A model generated the notes under the pieces. The model made no database searches, had not been told where the DNA came from, and saw only the letters and a program-made list of their open reading frames with translations. 64,000 bases of DNA from Shinella zoogloeoides (GTDB lineage Bacteria; Pseudomonadota; Alphaproteobacteria; Rhizobiales; Rhizobiaceae): NCBI RefSeq assembly GCF_030733845.1, contig NZ_CP132311.1:933501-997500 (forward strand). Direction: 5' to 3'. Numbering within the stretch: position 1 is the stretch's first letter; each line of letters starts with the position of its first letter. The position numbers and the translations under genes were made by a program. This document shows, piece by piece, positions 1-7,941 of the stretch.

Positions 1-551
1 TCCTTGTCCAAGCTTTCGATATGCCGCTGCAAGGCTATGACCAGCTTGCCGAGCTGCTGGCGCAGGAAAGCACTATCCGTCGCTTTCAGGCGGTTCTTGT
101 GCGCCGCCAGATCGGCTGCGGCCGCGCAGCGCGCATTGATCAGTTCGCCAAGTGTTTCCAGAAGCTTGTCGGGAGGCGCGGTGGGCGCTGGCTGCTGCAT
201 TTGCGAGAGAATGGCGAGAAAGCGGGCATCCAGCCGATCGGTCTTGGCCAAGTGGCCGCAGGCTCTGGCGAACATGCGGGCGCGATACGGATCGACGATA
301 GCGACCGGAAAGCCGCTCTCATGCAGACTGCGATGGGCCAGTCGGTGAAACTTGCCCGTCGCCTCCATCACGGTAGAGGCCGGCTGCAGCCCGCGCAGTA
401 GCCGCTTCAGCGCTTGCAGCCCGGCCTTGCCATTGGCGAGCCTGAGGTCGCGGCCCAGCGGATGCAAATGAATGTCGAGCCACTCTTTACAGACATCGAC
501 ACCGACATAAACTGGTGCCGCGTTTGGTTTTGACGATACCTTGCCTTGCAT
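1..551 (-). mobile_element. IS110-family transposase, N-terminal part (cut by window edge)
   Basis: Reading the minus strand from ATG at 549-551 gives an uninterrupted frame to the window edge (183 codons, no stop seen). The start contains VYVGVDVCKEWLDIHLHPLG, then MEATGKF, then the IVDPYRARMFARACG and KTDRLDARFLA blocks. These are the DEDD (RuvC-like) catalytic domain of IS110 transposases: the first D in GVDV, E in MEAT, and the D of TDRLDA are the expected metal ligands. IS110 enzymes are known to recombine circular intermediates using a bridge RNA encoded in a noncoding end of the element. The C-terminal part with the catalytic serine lies outside the window. The gene points away from the tail genes to its right. 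Intactness of the whole element cannot be judged. Confidence 0.88.
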
Positions 552-770
552 GCGGGACTTGCTCCCCATCATCTGTTCAGGACAAACGCGAAGGACGGCC
601 GGACCAAGCTCATCCCCGGTTCAAGCCAAGGGGGTCGCGGTCCCGACCGTCCGCACTCCGGCGGATGGCCATCCGCCGGAGTGCGCATCGATCATCAAGC
701 AATCAATGCAAAATGAACATGCAAGGGGGGATGCCGCGGCCGGAAAAGCCAACGCATTCACCAGCACCAC
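552..770. other. Putative IS110 noncoding end (candidate bridge-RNA region)
   Basis: This stretch upstream of the transposase start has no credible gene. In IS110-group elements the noncoding end next to the transposase 5' end encodes the bridge RNA, so part of this DNA may belong to the element. The exact element border is not visible because IS110 elements usually lack terminal inverted repeats. The region contains the perfect palindrome listed separately. Assignment is inference from family knowledge and position. Confidence 0.4.
652..685. repeat. 34-bp perfect palindrome without spacer
   Basis: Two 17-nt arms, 652-668 and 669-685, are exact reverse complements; the centre is GGATGGCCATCC. 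It lies about 100 bp upstream of the IS110 transposase start. It could be a stem within the element's noncoding RNA, a REP-like insertion target (IS110 relatives often target palindromes), or a transcription stop. The sequence alone does not decide between these. Confidence 0.75.
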
Positions 771-820
771 CCCCTCATCCGCCCCTTCGGGCCACCTTCT
801 CCCCGCTGGGGAGAAGGGAG
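771..820. repeat. RIME-like rhizobial intergenic repeat
   Basis: The stretch starts CCCCTCATCCGCCCCTTCGG and continues into a hairpin with arms 795-804 (CCTTCTCCCC) and 808-817 (GGGGAGAAGG) and a 3-nt loop. This word order (CCCTCATCC, a GC palindrome, then CACCTTCTCCCC and its complement) is what I recognise from Rhizobium-specific intergenic mosaic elements. It lies between the IS110 end and the first tail gene. Confidence 0.65.
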
Positions 821-878
821 AACGGCAACGTCGAACACCGATGGGGGCGGCGCTGCGGCATTTTTCGGAGACATCGAC

Positions 879-1514
879 ATGGCAGGATTTCATGAGGTCC
901 GGTTTCCGCTGCGGGTGGCGCTCGGCACCAGCGGCGGGCCGGTGCGGCGTACGGATATTGTCAGCCTTTCCAACGGGCGGGAGAACCGCAATCGCCGCTG
1001 GCAGGATGCGCGCCGGCGCTACGACGCGGGTTCGGGCGTGCGCTCGCTCGACGACCTCTACGCCGTCCTTGCCTTCTTCGAGGCGCGGGCGGGGCAGTTC
1101 CATGGCTTCCGCTTCCGCGATCCGGTGGACCACAAGTCCTGTGCGCCGGCCGCAAACGTCAGTGCCGGGGACCAGTTCCTCGGGGCGGCGGACGGCGTCA
1201 CCGCGACCTTCGCGCTCGTCAAGCGCTATGCGGATGCCGGCGGCGAGGCGGTGCGCCGGATCGACAAGCCCGTCGCGGAAACGGTCGTCGTCTCCGTCGC
1301 GGGCAGCCTCGTGCCGGCGGCCGACTACACGGTGAACGGCGCGACGGGGACCGTGACCTTCAAGCCGGGCAAGGTGCCGGCGTCCGGCGCGGTGCGGGCG
1401 GGATTCGAGTTCGACGTGCCGGTGCGCTTCGATGCGGACCGCATCGATATCGATCTCGCGCAGTTCGACGCCGGCCGCATTCCCTCCATTCCGCTTGTGG
1501 AGATCAAGCCATGA
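879..1514 (+). CDS. GTA/phage distal tail protein, DUF2460 (TIGR02217) family
   Basis: 211 aa. It is recognisable as the DUF2460 family by the N-terminal block FHEVRFPLRVALGTSGGPVR, the RRYDAG motif and the FHGFRFRDPVDHKS segment. In the Rhodobacter capsulatus GTA this position (gene 12) encodes the distal tail protein joining the tail tube to the baseplate. A GGAG precedes the ATG at 8 nt. The stop overlaps the start of the next gene by 4 nt, so the tail genes form one translationally coupled operon. Upstream tail genes (tube, tape measure) are not present in the window; IS110 DNA and a repeat lie there instead. Confidence 0.88.
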   Translation: MAGFHEVRFPLRVALGTSGGPVRRTDIVSLSNGRENRNRRWQDARRRYDAGSGVRSLDDLYAVLAFFEARAGQFHGFRFRDPVDHKSCAPAANVSAGDQFLGAADGVTATFALVKRYADAGGEAVRRIDKPVAETVVVSVAGSLVPAADYTVNGATGTVTFKPGKVPASGAVRAGFEFDVPVRFDADRIDIDLAQFDAGRIPSIPLVEIKP

Positions 1515-2401
1515 GAAGCATTCCGGACGGGCTCCAGGCCCATTTCGACGGCGAGGTGACGACCTTGTGCAGCGCCTGGCGCGTGACGCGTCGGGACGGC
1601 ACGGTGATGGGGTTCACCGACCACGACCACGACCTTTCCTTCGGCGGGCTCACCTATCTCGCCGCCTCCGGCTTTGCGGCGAGCGAGGCCGAGGACGGCA
1701 ACGGGCTTTCCGCCGAGGGCGGGGATGTCTCGGGCGGCTTTTCGGCCGACGCCATCCGCGCCGAGGACCTTTCCGCCGGCCGCTACGACGGGGCGAAGGT
1801 CGAGGTCTATACGGTCAACTGGCAGGACCCGGCGCAACGCCTGCTGCTGCGGACCGCCGAGCTTGGCGAGGTGCGGCGCGAGGGCGGGCTTTTCCGCGTG
1901 GAGCTGCGGCGCCTGACGCACAGGCTGGACCAGGTGCGCGGGCGCATCTACGGCCGCCAGTGCGACGCGACGCTGGGCGATGCCCGCTGCGGACTGAACG
2001 TCGCCGTGCCCGCCTATCGCGGGACCGCCACGGTGAGCGCGGCGCCTGATGACATGCATGCGCGCGTGACCGGCCTTTCCGGCTTTGCCGAGCGCTTCTT
2101 CCGCCATGGCGTGCTCACCTTCACGAGCGGAGCGGCGGCCGGGCTTTCGGCCGACATCGAGGATCACCGCACGGCCGGCGGCGAGGCCGAGCTGACCTTC
2201 TGGCTGCCGGTGGCCGCCGGGATTGCCGCGGGCGATACGCTGGAGGTGACGGCGGGCTGCGACAAGCGCTTTTCCACCTGTAAGGCGAAGTTCGGCAACG
2301 GACTGAATTTCCAGGGGTTTCCGCACATGCCCGGCAGCGACTTCAGCTACGGTTATGCCGATGGCGGGACCGTGCACGACGGGAGCGCGCTCTATGAGTG
2401 A
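1511..2401 (+). CDS. GTA/phage tail hub protein, DUF2163 (TIGR02218) family
   Basis: 296 aa. The family is recognised from the N-terminal SIPDGLQAHFDGEVTTLCSA block and the C-terminal KFGNGLNFQGFPHMPGSD signature. This is GTA gene 13, a baseplate hub component. Cysteines at residues 20, 151, 160, 250 and 257 form two close pairs, consistent with the iron-binding site I recall for the R. capsulatus GTA hub; this is family knowledge, not shown here. The start overlaps the preceding stop and the 3' end overlaps the peptidase start by 8 nt. Confidence 0.87.
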   Translation: MRSIPDGLQAHFDGEVTTLCSAWRVTRRDGTVMGFTDHDHDLSFGGLTYLAASGFAASEAEDGNGLSAEGGDVSGGFSADAIRAEDLSAGRYDGAKVEVYTVNWQDPAQRLLLRTAELGEVRREGGLFRVELRRLTHRLDQVRGRIYGRQCDATLGDARCGLNVAVPAYRGTATVSAAPDDMHARVTGLSGFAERFFRHGVLTFTSGAAAGLSADIEDHRTAGGEAELTFWLPVAAGIAAGDTLEVTAGCDKRFSTCKAKFGNGLNFQGFPHMPGSDFSYGYADGGTVHDGSALYE

Positions 2402-2834
2402 GCGTTTCGGCGAACAGGTCGTTGCCGTCGCGCGCGGCTTCATCGGCACACCCTACCGCCACCAGGGCTCGCTGAAGGGCGTCGGCTGCGATTGCCTGGG
2501 CCTCGTGCGCGGCGTCTGGCGGGAGCTTTACGGCGTCGAGCCCGAGACGCCGGCGCCCTACGCGCCGGATTGGGCGGAGCGCACCGGCGAGGAACGGCTG
2601 CTCGACGCGGCGATGCGCCATTGCGGGCCGGCCCTGCCGCTCGCCGCATTGCGGCCGGGCGATCTCCTCGTCTTCCGCTGGCGGGACGGTGTTGCGGCCA
2701 AGCATGCCGGCATCGCCGCGCCGGACGACCGCTTCATCCATGCCTACGAGCAGGCGGCGGTGATCGAATCGCCGCTTATTGCCTGCTGGCGCCGGCGCAT
2801 CGCCGGCGTCTTCCGTTTTCCGGAGCATTGCTGA
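2394..2834 (+). CDS. GTA/phage tail NlpC/P60 cell-wall peptidase (TIGR02219)
   Basis: 146 aa from the ATG at 2394 that begins MSERFGEQVV. A longer frame exists upstream but would add an unlikely tail overlapping DUF2163. The NlpC/P60 core is clear: GVGCDCLGLV holds the nucleophile (C34 in the DCxGL motif), KHAGIAA gives the histidine, and FIHAYE follows. Known role in GTA and lambdoid-type tails: a baseplate endopeptidase that cuts peptidoglycan peptides during DNA entry. It sits between the hub and the TIM-barrel protein, as in R. capsulatus GTA gene 14. Confidence 0.88.
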   Translation: MSERFGEQVVAVARGFIGTPYRHQGSLKGVGCDCLGLVRGVWRELYGVEPETPAPYAPDWAERTGEERLLDAAMRHCGPALPLAALRPGDLLVFRWRDGVAAKHAGIAAPDDRFIHAYEQAAVIESPLIACWRRRIAGVFRFPEHC

Positions 2835-2837
2835 TCC

Positions 2838-5800
2838 ATGGCGACACTTCTCTTCCAGGCCGCCGGCGCGGCGCTCGGCAGCGTGTTCGGTCCGTTCGGC
2901 GCCATCCTCGGGCGGGCGGTCGGCGCGCTCGCCGGCTCGGCCCTCGACCGCTCGCTTGTCAGTGGCACGAAGACGATCACCGGCCCGCGGCTGGGCGACG
3001 CGCGCCTGCCCGGCGCCGACGAGGGCACGGCGATCAGCCGCGTCTACGGCACGGCGCGCATCGGCGGAACGCTGATCTGGGCGACGCGCTTCGAGGAGCG
3101 GGTGATCGTCGAGCGCGGCGGCGGCAAGGCGAGCGGGCCGCGGTCCGAGAGCTACCGCTACTGCGCCAACATCGCGCTCGGGCTTTGCGAGGGGCGGGTG
3201 GCCGGCGTCCGCCGCATCTGGGCGGATGGGCGCGAGGTCGACCTCTCGTCGCTGCATGTCCGCGTCTATACCGGCGATCGCGCGCAGCCGCCCGACCCGC
3301 TGATCGAGGCGAAGCAGGGGGCAGGCAACACGCCGGCCTATCGCGGGCTTTCCTATGTCGTGCTCGAGCGCTTCCCCCTCGACGCCTACGGCAACCGCAT
3401 CCCCGTCCTCCAGTTCGAGGTCGTGCGGCCGATCGGCGCGCTGGAAGAGAAGATCCGGGCGGTGACCATCATTCCCGGCTCGACCGAGCACGGCTACGAT
3501 CCGCGGCTCGTCACCGAGCGGCCGGGCGGCGGTTCGGCGCGCCACCTCAACCGCAACATGGTGCAGTCCTCGACCGACTGGCTCGCCTCGCTCTCCGAAT
3601 TGCAGGGCGCGTGCCCGAACCTCAAGCGCGTCGCCCTCGTGGTCGCCTGGTTCGGCACGGACCTGCGCGCCGGGCATTGCCGGATCGTGCCGGGCGTGGA
3701 GACCTATGCGCGCTCGAACGAGACGTGGCCGTGGCGTGTTTCCGGCATCGGGCGCGGCAGCGCCTATCTGGTGAGCCGGAACGGCGGCGCGCCGGCCTAT
3801 GGCGGCACGCCCTCCGACGCCAGCGTGATCGCGGCGATCCGTGACCTGAAGGCGCGGGGCCTTGAAGTCTATCTCTATCCTTTCGTGATGATGGACGTGC
3901 CAGACGGCAACACCTTGCCCGATCCCTATGGCGGCGCGCAGCAGGCGCCCTATCCCTGGCGCGGACGTATCACCTGCCACCCGCCCTCGGCGGACGGAAC
4001 GGGCGCTGCGCGCGATCAGGTCCAGGCGTTCCTGGGCGGCGTCCATGCGGGGCATTTCTCCATTTCGGGCGAAAGCGTCGTGGCGCCCTCCGGCGACGAG
4101 GGTTTTCGCCGGATGGTGCTGCACTACGCGCTTCTGGCGGAGGTGGCGGGCGGCGTCGACGGCTTCCTGATCGGCTCGGAAATGCGCGGGCTTACGCAAC
4201 TGCGCGACGGCGAGGGGCAATTCCCCTTCGTCAATGGCCTGTGCGACCTTGCCGGCGACGTGCGCTGGGTGCTGCGCGCCGGCACGAAGATCACCTATGC
4301 GGCGGATTGGAGCGAGTATTTCGGCTACCATCCGCCGGGCGGAAACCGCGAGGTGCGCTTCCACCTCGATGCGCTCTGGGCCCATCCCGCCATCGACGCG
4401 GTCGGCATCGACAACTACATGCCGCTTTCCGACTGGCAGGACGGCGACACGCTGGCCGGCAATCCCGATGGTTTCCGCCATGCGGAGGACGTGGCGGGCA
4501 TGCGCGGCATGATCGCGGGCGGCGAGGGCTTCGACTGGTACTATGCCGGCGAAGTCGCCCGGCGGGCGCGCAACCGCACGCCGATCACCGATGGCGCGGC
4601 GGGAAAACCCTGGGTCTACCGCGTCAAGGACCTCGAAAGCTGGTGGACCAACCCGCATTACGACCGGGAGCCGGGCGGCGCGGAGGTGACGAGCCCGACC
4701 GCCTGGGTGCCGCGCTCCAAGCCGATCTGGTTCACGGAACTGGGCTGCCCGGCGATCGACAAGGGCGCCAACCAGCCGAATGTCTTCGTCGATGCCAAGA
4801 GCGTGGAGAGCGCGCTGCCCTATCACTCCGGCGGCGCGCGCAGCGATTCGATGCAGCGGCGCTTCCTCGACGCCCACCATGGCTGGTGGCAGGGCGGCGG
4901 GCCGGAGCCGGGCATGGTGGACCCCGACCACATCTTCCTGTGGACCTGGGACGCGCGGCCCTATCCGACCTTCCCGGAAAACCTCTCGCTCTGGGCCGAC
5001 GGCGTCAACTGGCAGCGCGGGCACTGGCTGAACGGTCGCCTCGGCGCGGCAACGCTCGCCGACGTCATCGCCGCCATCCTCACCGATCACGGCTTTGAAG
5101 ATTTCGACGTGTCGGGCGTGACGGGCGACCTGCAGGGCTTCGTGCAGGGCGAGCAGGCCTCGGCGCGCGGGCTGATCGAGCCGCTGATGGAGGCCTTCCA
5201 GATCGACGCGCTGGAGGTGGACGGCAAGCTCGCGTTCCGCTCGCGGCTCAAATCCGCTCTGCCGGCGGCGGAGCTCGACGTGCTGGCCGAGCGCCCGGAC
5301 GAGGCGCCGTTCGAGGAGAGCCGCAGCCATATCAGCGATCTCTCGGGCGAGGCGATCCTCGACCATTTCGACGAGGCGGCCGGCTATGCGCGGGTGACCG
5401 CACGCTCCCGGCGCATGGCCGGCGACACGGACCGGGTGCTGCGCCTGTCGCTGCCGGCGGTGCTGCATGCGGACGCGGCGGCGGCGAGCGTCGAGACGGC
5501 ACTGCGCGACCACCGGGCCGGCCAGCGGCAAGTCACCTTCCGCCTGCCGCCGACGGCGCTCGGCTTCACGCCCGGCGATGTCGTGCGGCTGGCGGCCGGT
5601 CCGGCGGGTCGCTTCCTGATCACCGGCATCACCGACGGACTGGTGCGCGAGGTCGAGGCGCGCGGCATCGCGGCCGGCGACAGCGCGGCGCCCGCGCCGG
5701 ACGGCGGCGGACGGCCGGTGGACGGGCCCGGCCCGTCGGATGCCTTCGCGCCGGAGATCGTCTTCCTCGACCTGCCGGTGCTCGGTTCCGGCGCCGCGCA

Positions 5801-6674
5801 GGATTTTGCCCGCATCGCGGCCTATGCGCGGCCCTGGCGCTCCATGGCCGTCTCCAGTTCCGACGGCGGGGAGGGGTATCGCAGCCGCTTGCGCCTCGAC
5901 CGGCCGGCGCGGATCGGCTGGCTCGTCGAACCGCTTGCGGCCGGCATTGTCGGCCGGTTCGATGCCGTGGGCGCGGTGATGCTCGAATTGCCGTCCGGCG
6001 GGCTCGCTTCGGCGGATTCGGTGAGCGTCCTCAACGGCGCCAACCGCATCGCCGTGCGCGCCGGCAACGGCGACTGGGAGATCATAGGCTTTAGGGACGC
6101 GAGCGAGATCGCGCCGCGGCGCTGGCGATTGACCGGACTGCTGCGCGCGCTGCACGGCACGGAGGACGCCATGGCGTCCGGCCTTGCCGCCGAGGCTGAG
6201 GTCGTGGTGCTGGACGATGCCGTCCAGCCGCTCGGCCTCGACGTCGAGGAGATCGGCCGGGCGTCGAACTGGATGGTCGACGCCGTCGGCGTCTCGGAAG
6301 GACAGGCGGGCCCGTTCACCTTTGCCGGCGGCCTGCGCGCGCTGACGCCGCTGTCCCCGGTACATCTTAGCGCCCGGCGCGGCGCGGACGGCATGGTGCG
6401 GTTCTCCTGGACGCGGCGCGGGCGGATCGATTCGGATAGCTGGCTTGCCGCCGAAATCCCGCTGGACGAACCGGTGGAGGCCTATCGCCTCGACATCCTC
6501 TCGGGCGGGACGGTGGTGCGCAGCATCGAGACGGCGACGCCGACCTATGCCTATCCGGCTGCGCAGGAGCTTGCCGATTTCGGCACGCCACAGACGGCCA
6601 TCTCCATTCGCGTGCGCCAGCTCGGCCGCGCCGTGCCGCTCGGCCTGCCGGCCGAGGCGACGCTCATTCCCTGA
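2838..6674 (+). CDS. GTA/phage host-specificity tail protein with TIM-barrel domain (GTA gene 15 type)
   Basis: 1278 aa, close to the roughly 1300 aa of the R. capsulatus GTA megatron protein. The N-terminus is a glycine/alanine-rich hydrophobic stretch (LFQAAGAALGSVFGPFGAIL). A glycoside-hydrolase-like TIM-barrel region spans about residues 430-730, including DWSEYFGYHP, IDNYMPLSDW and IWFTELGCPA. A phage-tail_3 type domain follows at about 790-950, and beta-rich C-terminal repeats end the protein. Family knowledge places it at the baseplate tip, where it contacts the recipient surface. It starts 3 nt after the peptidase stop. The frame is intact, with no sign of decay. Confidence 0.88.
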   Translation: MATLLFQAAGAALGSVFGPFGAILGRAVGALAGSALDRSLVSGTKTITGPRLGDARLPGADEGTAISRVYGTARIGGTLIWATRFEERVIVERGGGKASGPRSESYRYCANIALGLCEGRVAGVRRIWADGREVDLSSLHVRVYTGDRAQPPDPLIEAKQGAGNTPAYRGLSYVVLERFPLDAYGNRIPVLQFEVVRPIGALEEKIRAVTIIPGSTEHGYDPRLVTERPGGGSARHLNRNMVQSSTDWLASLSELQGACPNLKRVALVVAWFGTDLRAGHCRIVPGVETYARSNETWPWRVSGIGRGSAYLVSRNGGAPAYGGTPSDASVIAAIRDLKARGLEVYLYPFVMMDVPDGNTLPDPYGGAQQAPYPWRGRITCHPPSADGTGAARDQVQAFLGGVHAGHFSISGESVVAPSGDEGFRRMVLHYALLAEVAGGVDGFLIGSEMRGLTQLRDGEGQFPFVNGLCDLAGDVRWVLRAGTKITYAADWSEYFGYHPPGGNREVRFHLDALWAHPAIDAVGIDNYMPLSDWQDGDTLAGNPDGFRHAEDVAGMRGMIAGGEGFDWYYAGEVARRARNRTPITDGAAGKPWVYRVKDLESWWTNPHYDREPGGAEVTSPTAWVPRSKPIWFTELGCPAIDKGANQPNVFVDAKSVESALPYHSGGARSDSMQRRFLDAHHGWWQGGGPEPGMVDPDHIFLWTWDARPYPTFPENLSLWADGVNWQRGHWLNGRLGAATLADVIAAILTDHGFEDFDVSGVTGDLQGFVQGEQASARGLIEPLMEAFQIDALEVDGKLAFRSRLKSALPAAELDVLAERPDEAPFEESRSHISDLSGEAILDHFDEAAGYARVTARSRRMAGDTDRVLRLSLPAVLHADAAAASVETALRDHRAGQRQVTFRLPPTALGFTPGDVVRLAAGPAGRFLITGITDGLVREVEARGIAAGDSAAPAPDGGGRPVDGPGPSDAFAPEIVFLDLPVLGSGAAQDFARIAAYARPWRSMAVSSSDGGEGYRSRLRLDRPARIGWLVEPLAAGIVGRFDAVGAVMLELPSGGLASADSVSVLNGANRIAVRAGNGDWEIIGFRDASEIAPRRWRLTGLLRALHGTEDAMASGLAAEAEVVVLDDAVQPLGLDVEEIGRASNWMVDAVGVSEGQAGPFTFAGGLRALTPLSPVHLSARRGADGMVRFSWTRRGRIDSDSWLAAEIPLDEPVEAYRLDILSGGTVVRSIETATPTYAYPAAQELADFGTPQTAISIRVRQLGRAVPLGLPAEATLIP

Positions 6675-6688
6675 AGAAAGGACGTGCC

Positions 6689-6895
6689 ATGAACGATGTG
6701 AAAGCCTGGTACAAATCCCGCACCGTCTGGGGTGCGCTGATCGCGATTTCCGCCTCGCTCGCCCACGCGGCGGGCGTCGAGGTGACGACGGGCGAGGAGG
6801 GCGAACTTGCCGATCTCATCGTTGCGGCGGTGGGCGCGGTGGGCGGTCTCGTCGCGCTGATCGGCCGGATTTCGGCGCGCCGGCGCGTGATGTAA
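6689..6895 (+). CDS. Small membrane protein, holin-like, at the end of the tail operon
   Basis: 68 aa, starting MNDVKAWYKSRTVWGALIAI. It has two hydrophobic segments (about residues 13-29 and 42-61) with a basic C-terminus ARRRVM. An AAGGACGTGCC ribosome site precedes the ATG, only 14 nt after the tail-protein stop, so it is co-transcribed. Size, topology and place fit a holin or other phage membrane protein. It has no diagnostic motif, so the function is inferred from context. Confidence 0.6.
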   Translation: MNDVKAWYKSRTVWGALIAISASLAHAAGVEVTTGEEGELADLIVAAVGAVGGLVALIGRISARRRVM

Positions 6896-6970
6896 ACCGC
6901 GTCCGGCATTCATTTGCCATTCAGCGAGGATCGTTTATTGCTTGCATCACAATGATCCGCATCTGAAAGT

Positions 6971-7228
6971 ATGTTCATGGCTTCGCCACTTCTCATATCC
7001 GCGCTTGCGGCCAGCCTGATGCTCCCGGCACCCGTCGATACGGGCACCGCACGGGACGTCGTCGAGGTGGCCGGCGACTGCAGCAATGCGGCCGCGCAGG
7101 TGGTGGCCCAGACCGGCGGGGAACTCCTCTCCGCCAAACCGGACGGCGACAGCTGCGTCGTCACCGTTCTGGTGCCCGGCAATGGCAATGCGCGGCCGCG
7201 CAAGGTGACCGTCCGCGTGCCGATGTAA
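6971..7228 (+). CDS. feuN: FeuN-like small periplasmic protein upstream of feuPQ
   Basis: 85 aa with an N-terminal signal sequence (SPLLISALAASLMLPAPV). The mature part has two cysteines (in AGDCSN and DSCVV) and ends ARPRKVTVRVPM. In Sinorhizobium meliloti a small periplasmic protein FeuN is encoded directly upstream of feuPQ and restrains the FeuQ kinase. Size, signal and position match that description; I have not compared sequences. An alternative start is the ATG at 6977. It ends 41 nt before feuP. Confidence 0.7.
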   Translation: MFMASPLLISALAASLMLPAPVDTGTARDVVEVAGDCSNAAAQVVAQTGGELLSAKPDGDSCVVTVLVPGNGNARPRKVTVRVPM

Positions 7229-7269
7229 CGGCCGGACGGCGGTAAAGACAGCAGATAGGAAGAGGGCGA

Positions 7270-7941
7270 ATGCGCATCCTGGTGGTCGAGGACGATGTCA
7301 ACCTGAGCCGGCAGCTCAGCGAAGCGCTGAAGGAATCGGGCTATGTGGTGGACCAGGCCTTCGACGGCGAGGAAGGCCACTATCTCGGCGATACCGAGCC
7401 CTATGACGCCATTATCCTCGATATCGGCCTGCCGGAAATGGACGGCATCACGGTTCTCGAAAAATGGCGCGCCGACGGCAAGGGCATGCCGGTCCTGCTC
7501 CTCACCGCCCGCGACCGCTGGAGCGACAAGGTGGCCGGCATCGACGCCGGCGCCGACGATTATGTGGCAAAGCCCTTCCATGTCGAGGAGGTCCTGGCGC
7601 GCATCCGCGCGCTGATCCGCCGCGCCGCCGGCCATTCCAGCCCGGATATCGTCTGCGGGCCGGTGCGCCTCGACACCAAGGGCTCCAAGGCGACGGTCAA
7701 CGGCGAGACGCTGAAGCTCACCTCGCACGAATATCGCCTGCTCTCCTACCTCATGCACCATATGGGCGAGGTCGTCTCGCGCACCGAACTGGTCGAGCAC
7801 ATGTACGACCAGGATTTCGACCGCGATTCCAACACGATCGAGGTTTTCGTCGGGCGGCTGCGCAAGAAGATCGGCGTCGACCTGATCGAGACCGTGCGCG
7901 GCCTCGGCTACCGGATGCAAGCGCCGGCCAATGGAAAATAA
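7270..7941 (+). CDS. feuP: Two-component response regulator FeuP (OmpR/PhoP class)
   Basis: 223 aa. Receiver domain with acidic pocket E7-D8-D9, phosphoacceptor D51 in ILDIGLPEMDG, and K in YVAKPFHVEEV. A C-terminal winged helix (Trans_reg_C) ends in VRGLGYRM. In S. meliloti FeuP activates genes including ndvA, the cyclic beta-glucan exporter, and is needed for osmotic adaptation and symbiosis. The GGAAGAGGG site before the ATG is good. Its last 11 nt overlap feuQ. Confidence 0.85.
   Translation: MRILVVEDDVNLSRQLSEALKESGYVVDQAFDGEEGHYLGDTEPYDAIILDIGLPEMDGITVLEKWRADGKGMPVLLLTARDRWSDKVAGIDAGADDYVAKPFHVEEVLARIRALIRRAAGHSSPDIVCGPVRLDTKGSKATVNGETLKLTSHEYRLLSYLMHHMGEVVSRTELVEHMYDQDFDRDSNTIEVFVGRLRKKIGVDLIETVRGLGYRMQAPANGK

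Noticed and set aside
541..1335. 264-codon plus-strand frame across the repeat and start of DUF2460
   Set aside because: It runs through the palindrome and RIME-like repeat and overlaps DUF2460 in another frame; Ser/Arg/Pro-rich and without family features.
2343..6365. 1340-codon open frame on the minus strand
   Set aside because: It is the shadow of the TIM-barrel tail gene. Its composition is Arg/His/Ala-rich without recognisable domains, a common result of high-GC third positions.
1..7000. Complete prophage
   Set aside because: Only distal tail genes are present, without integrase, capsid, terminase or attachment sites in the window; gene order matches a GTA cluster.
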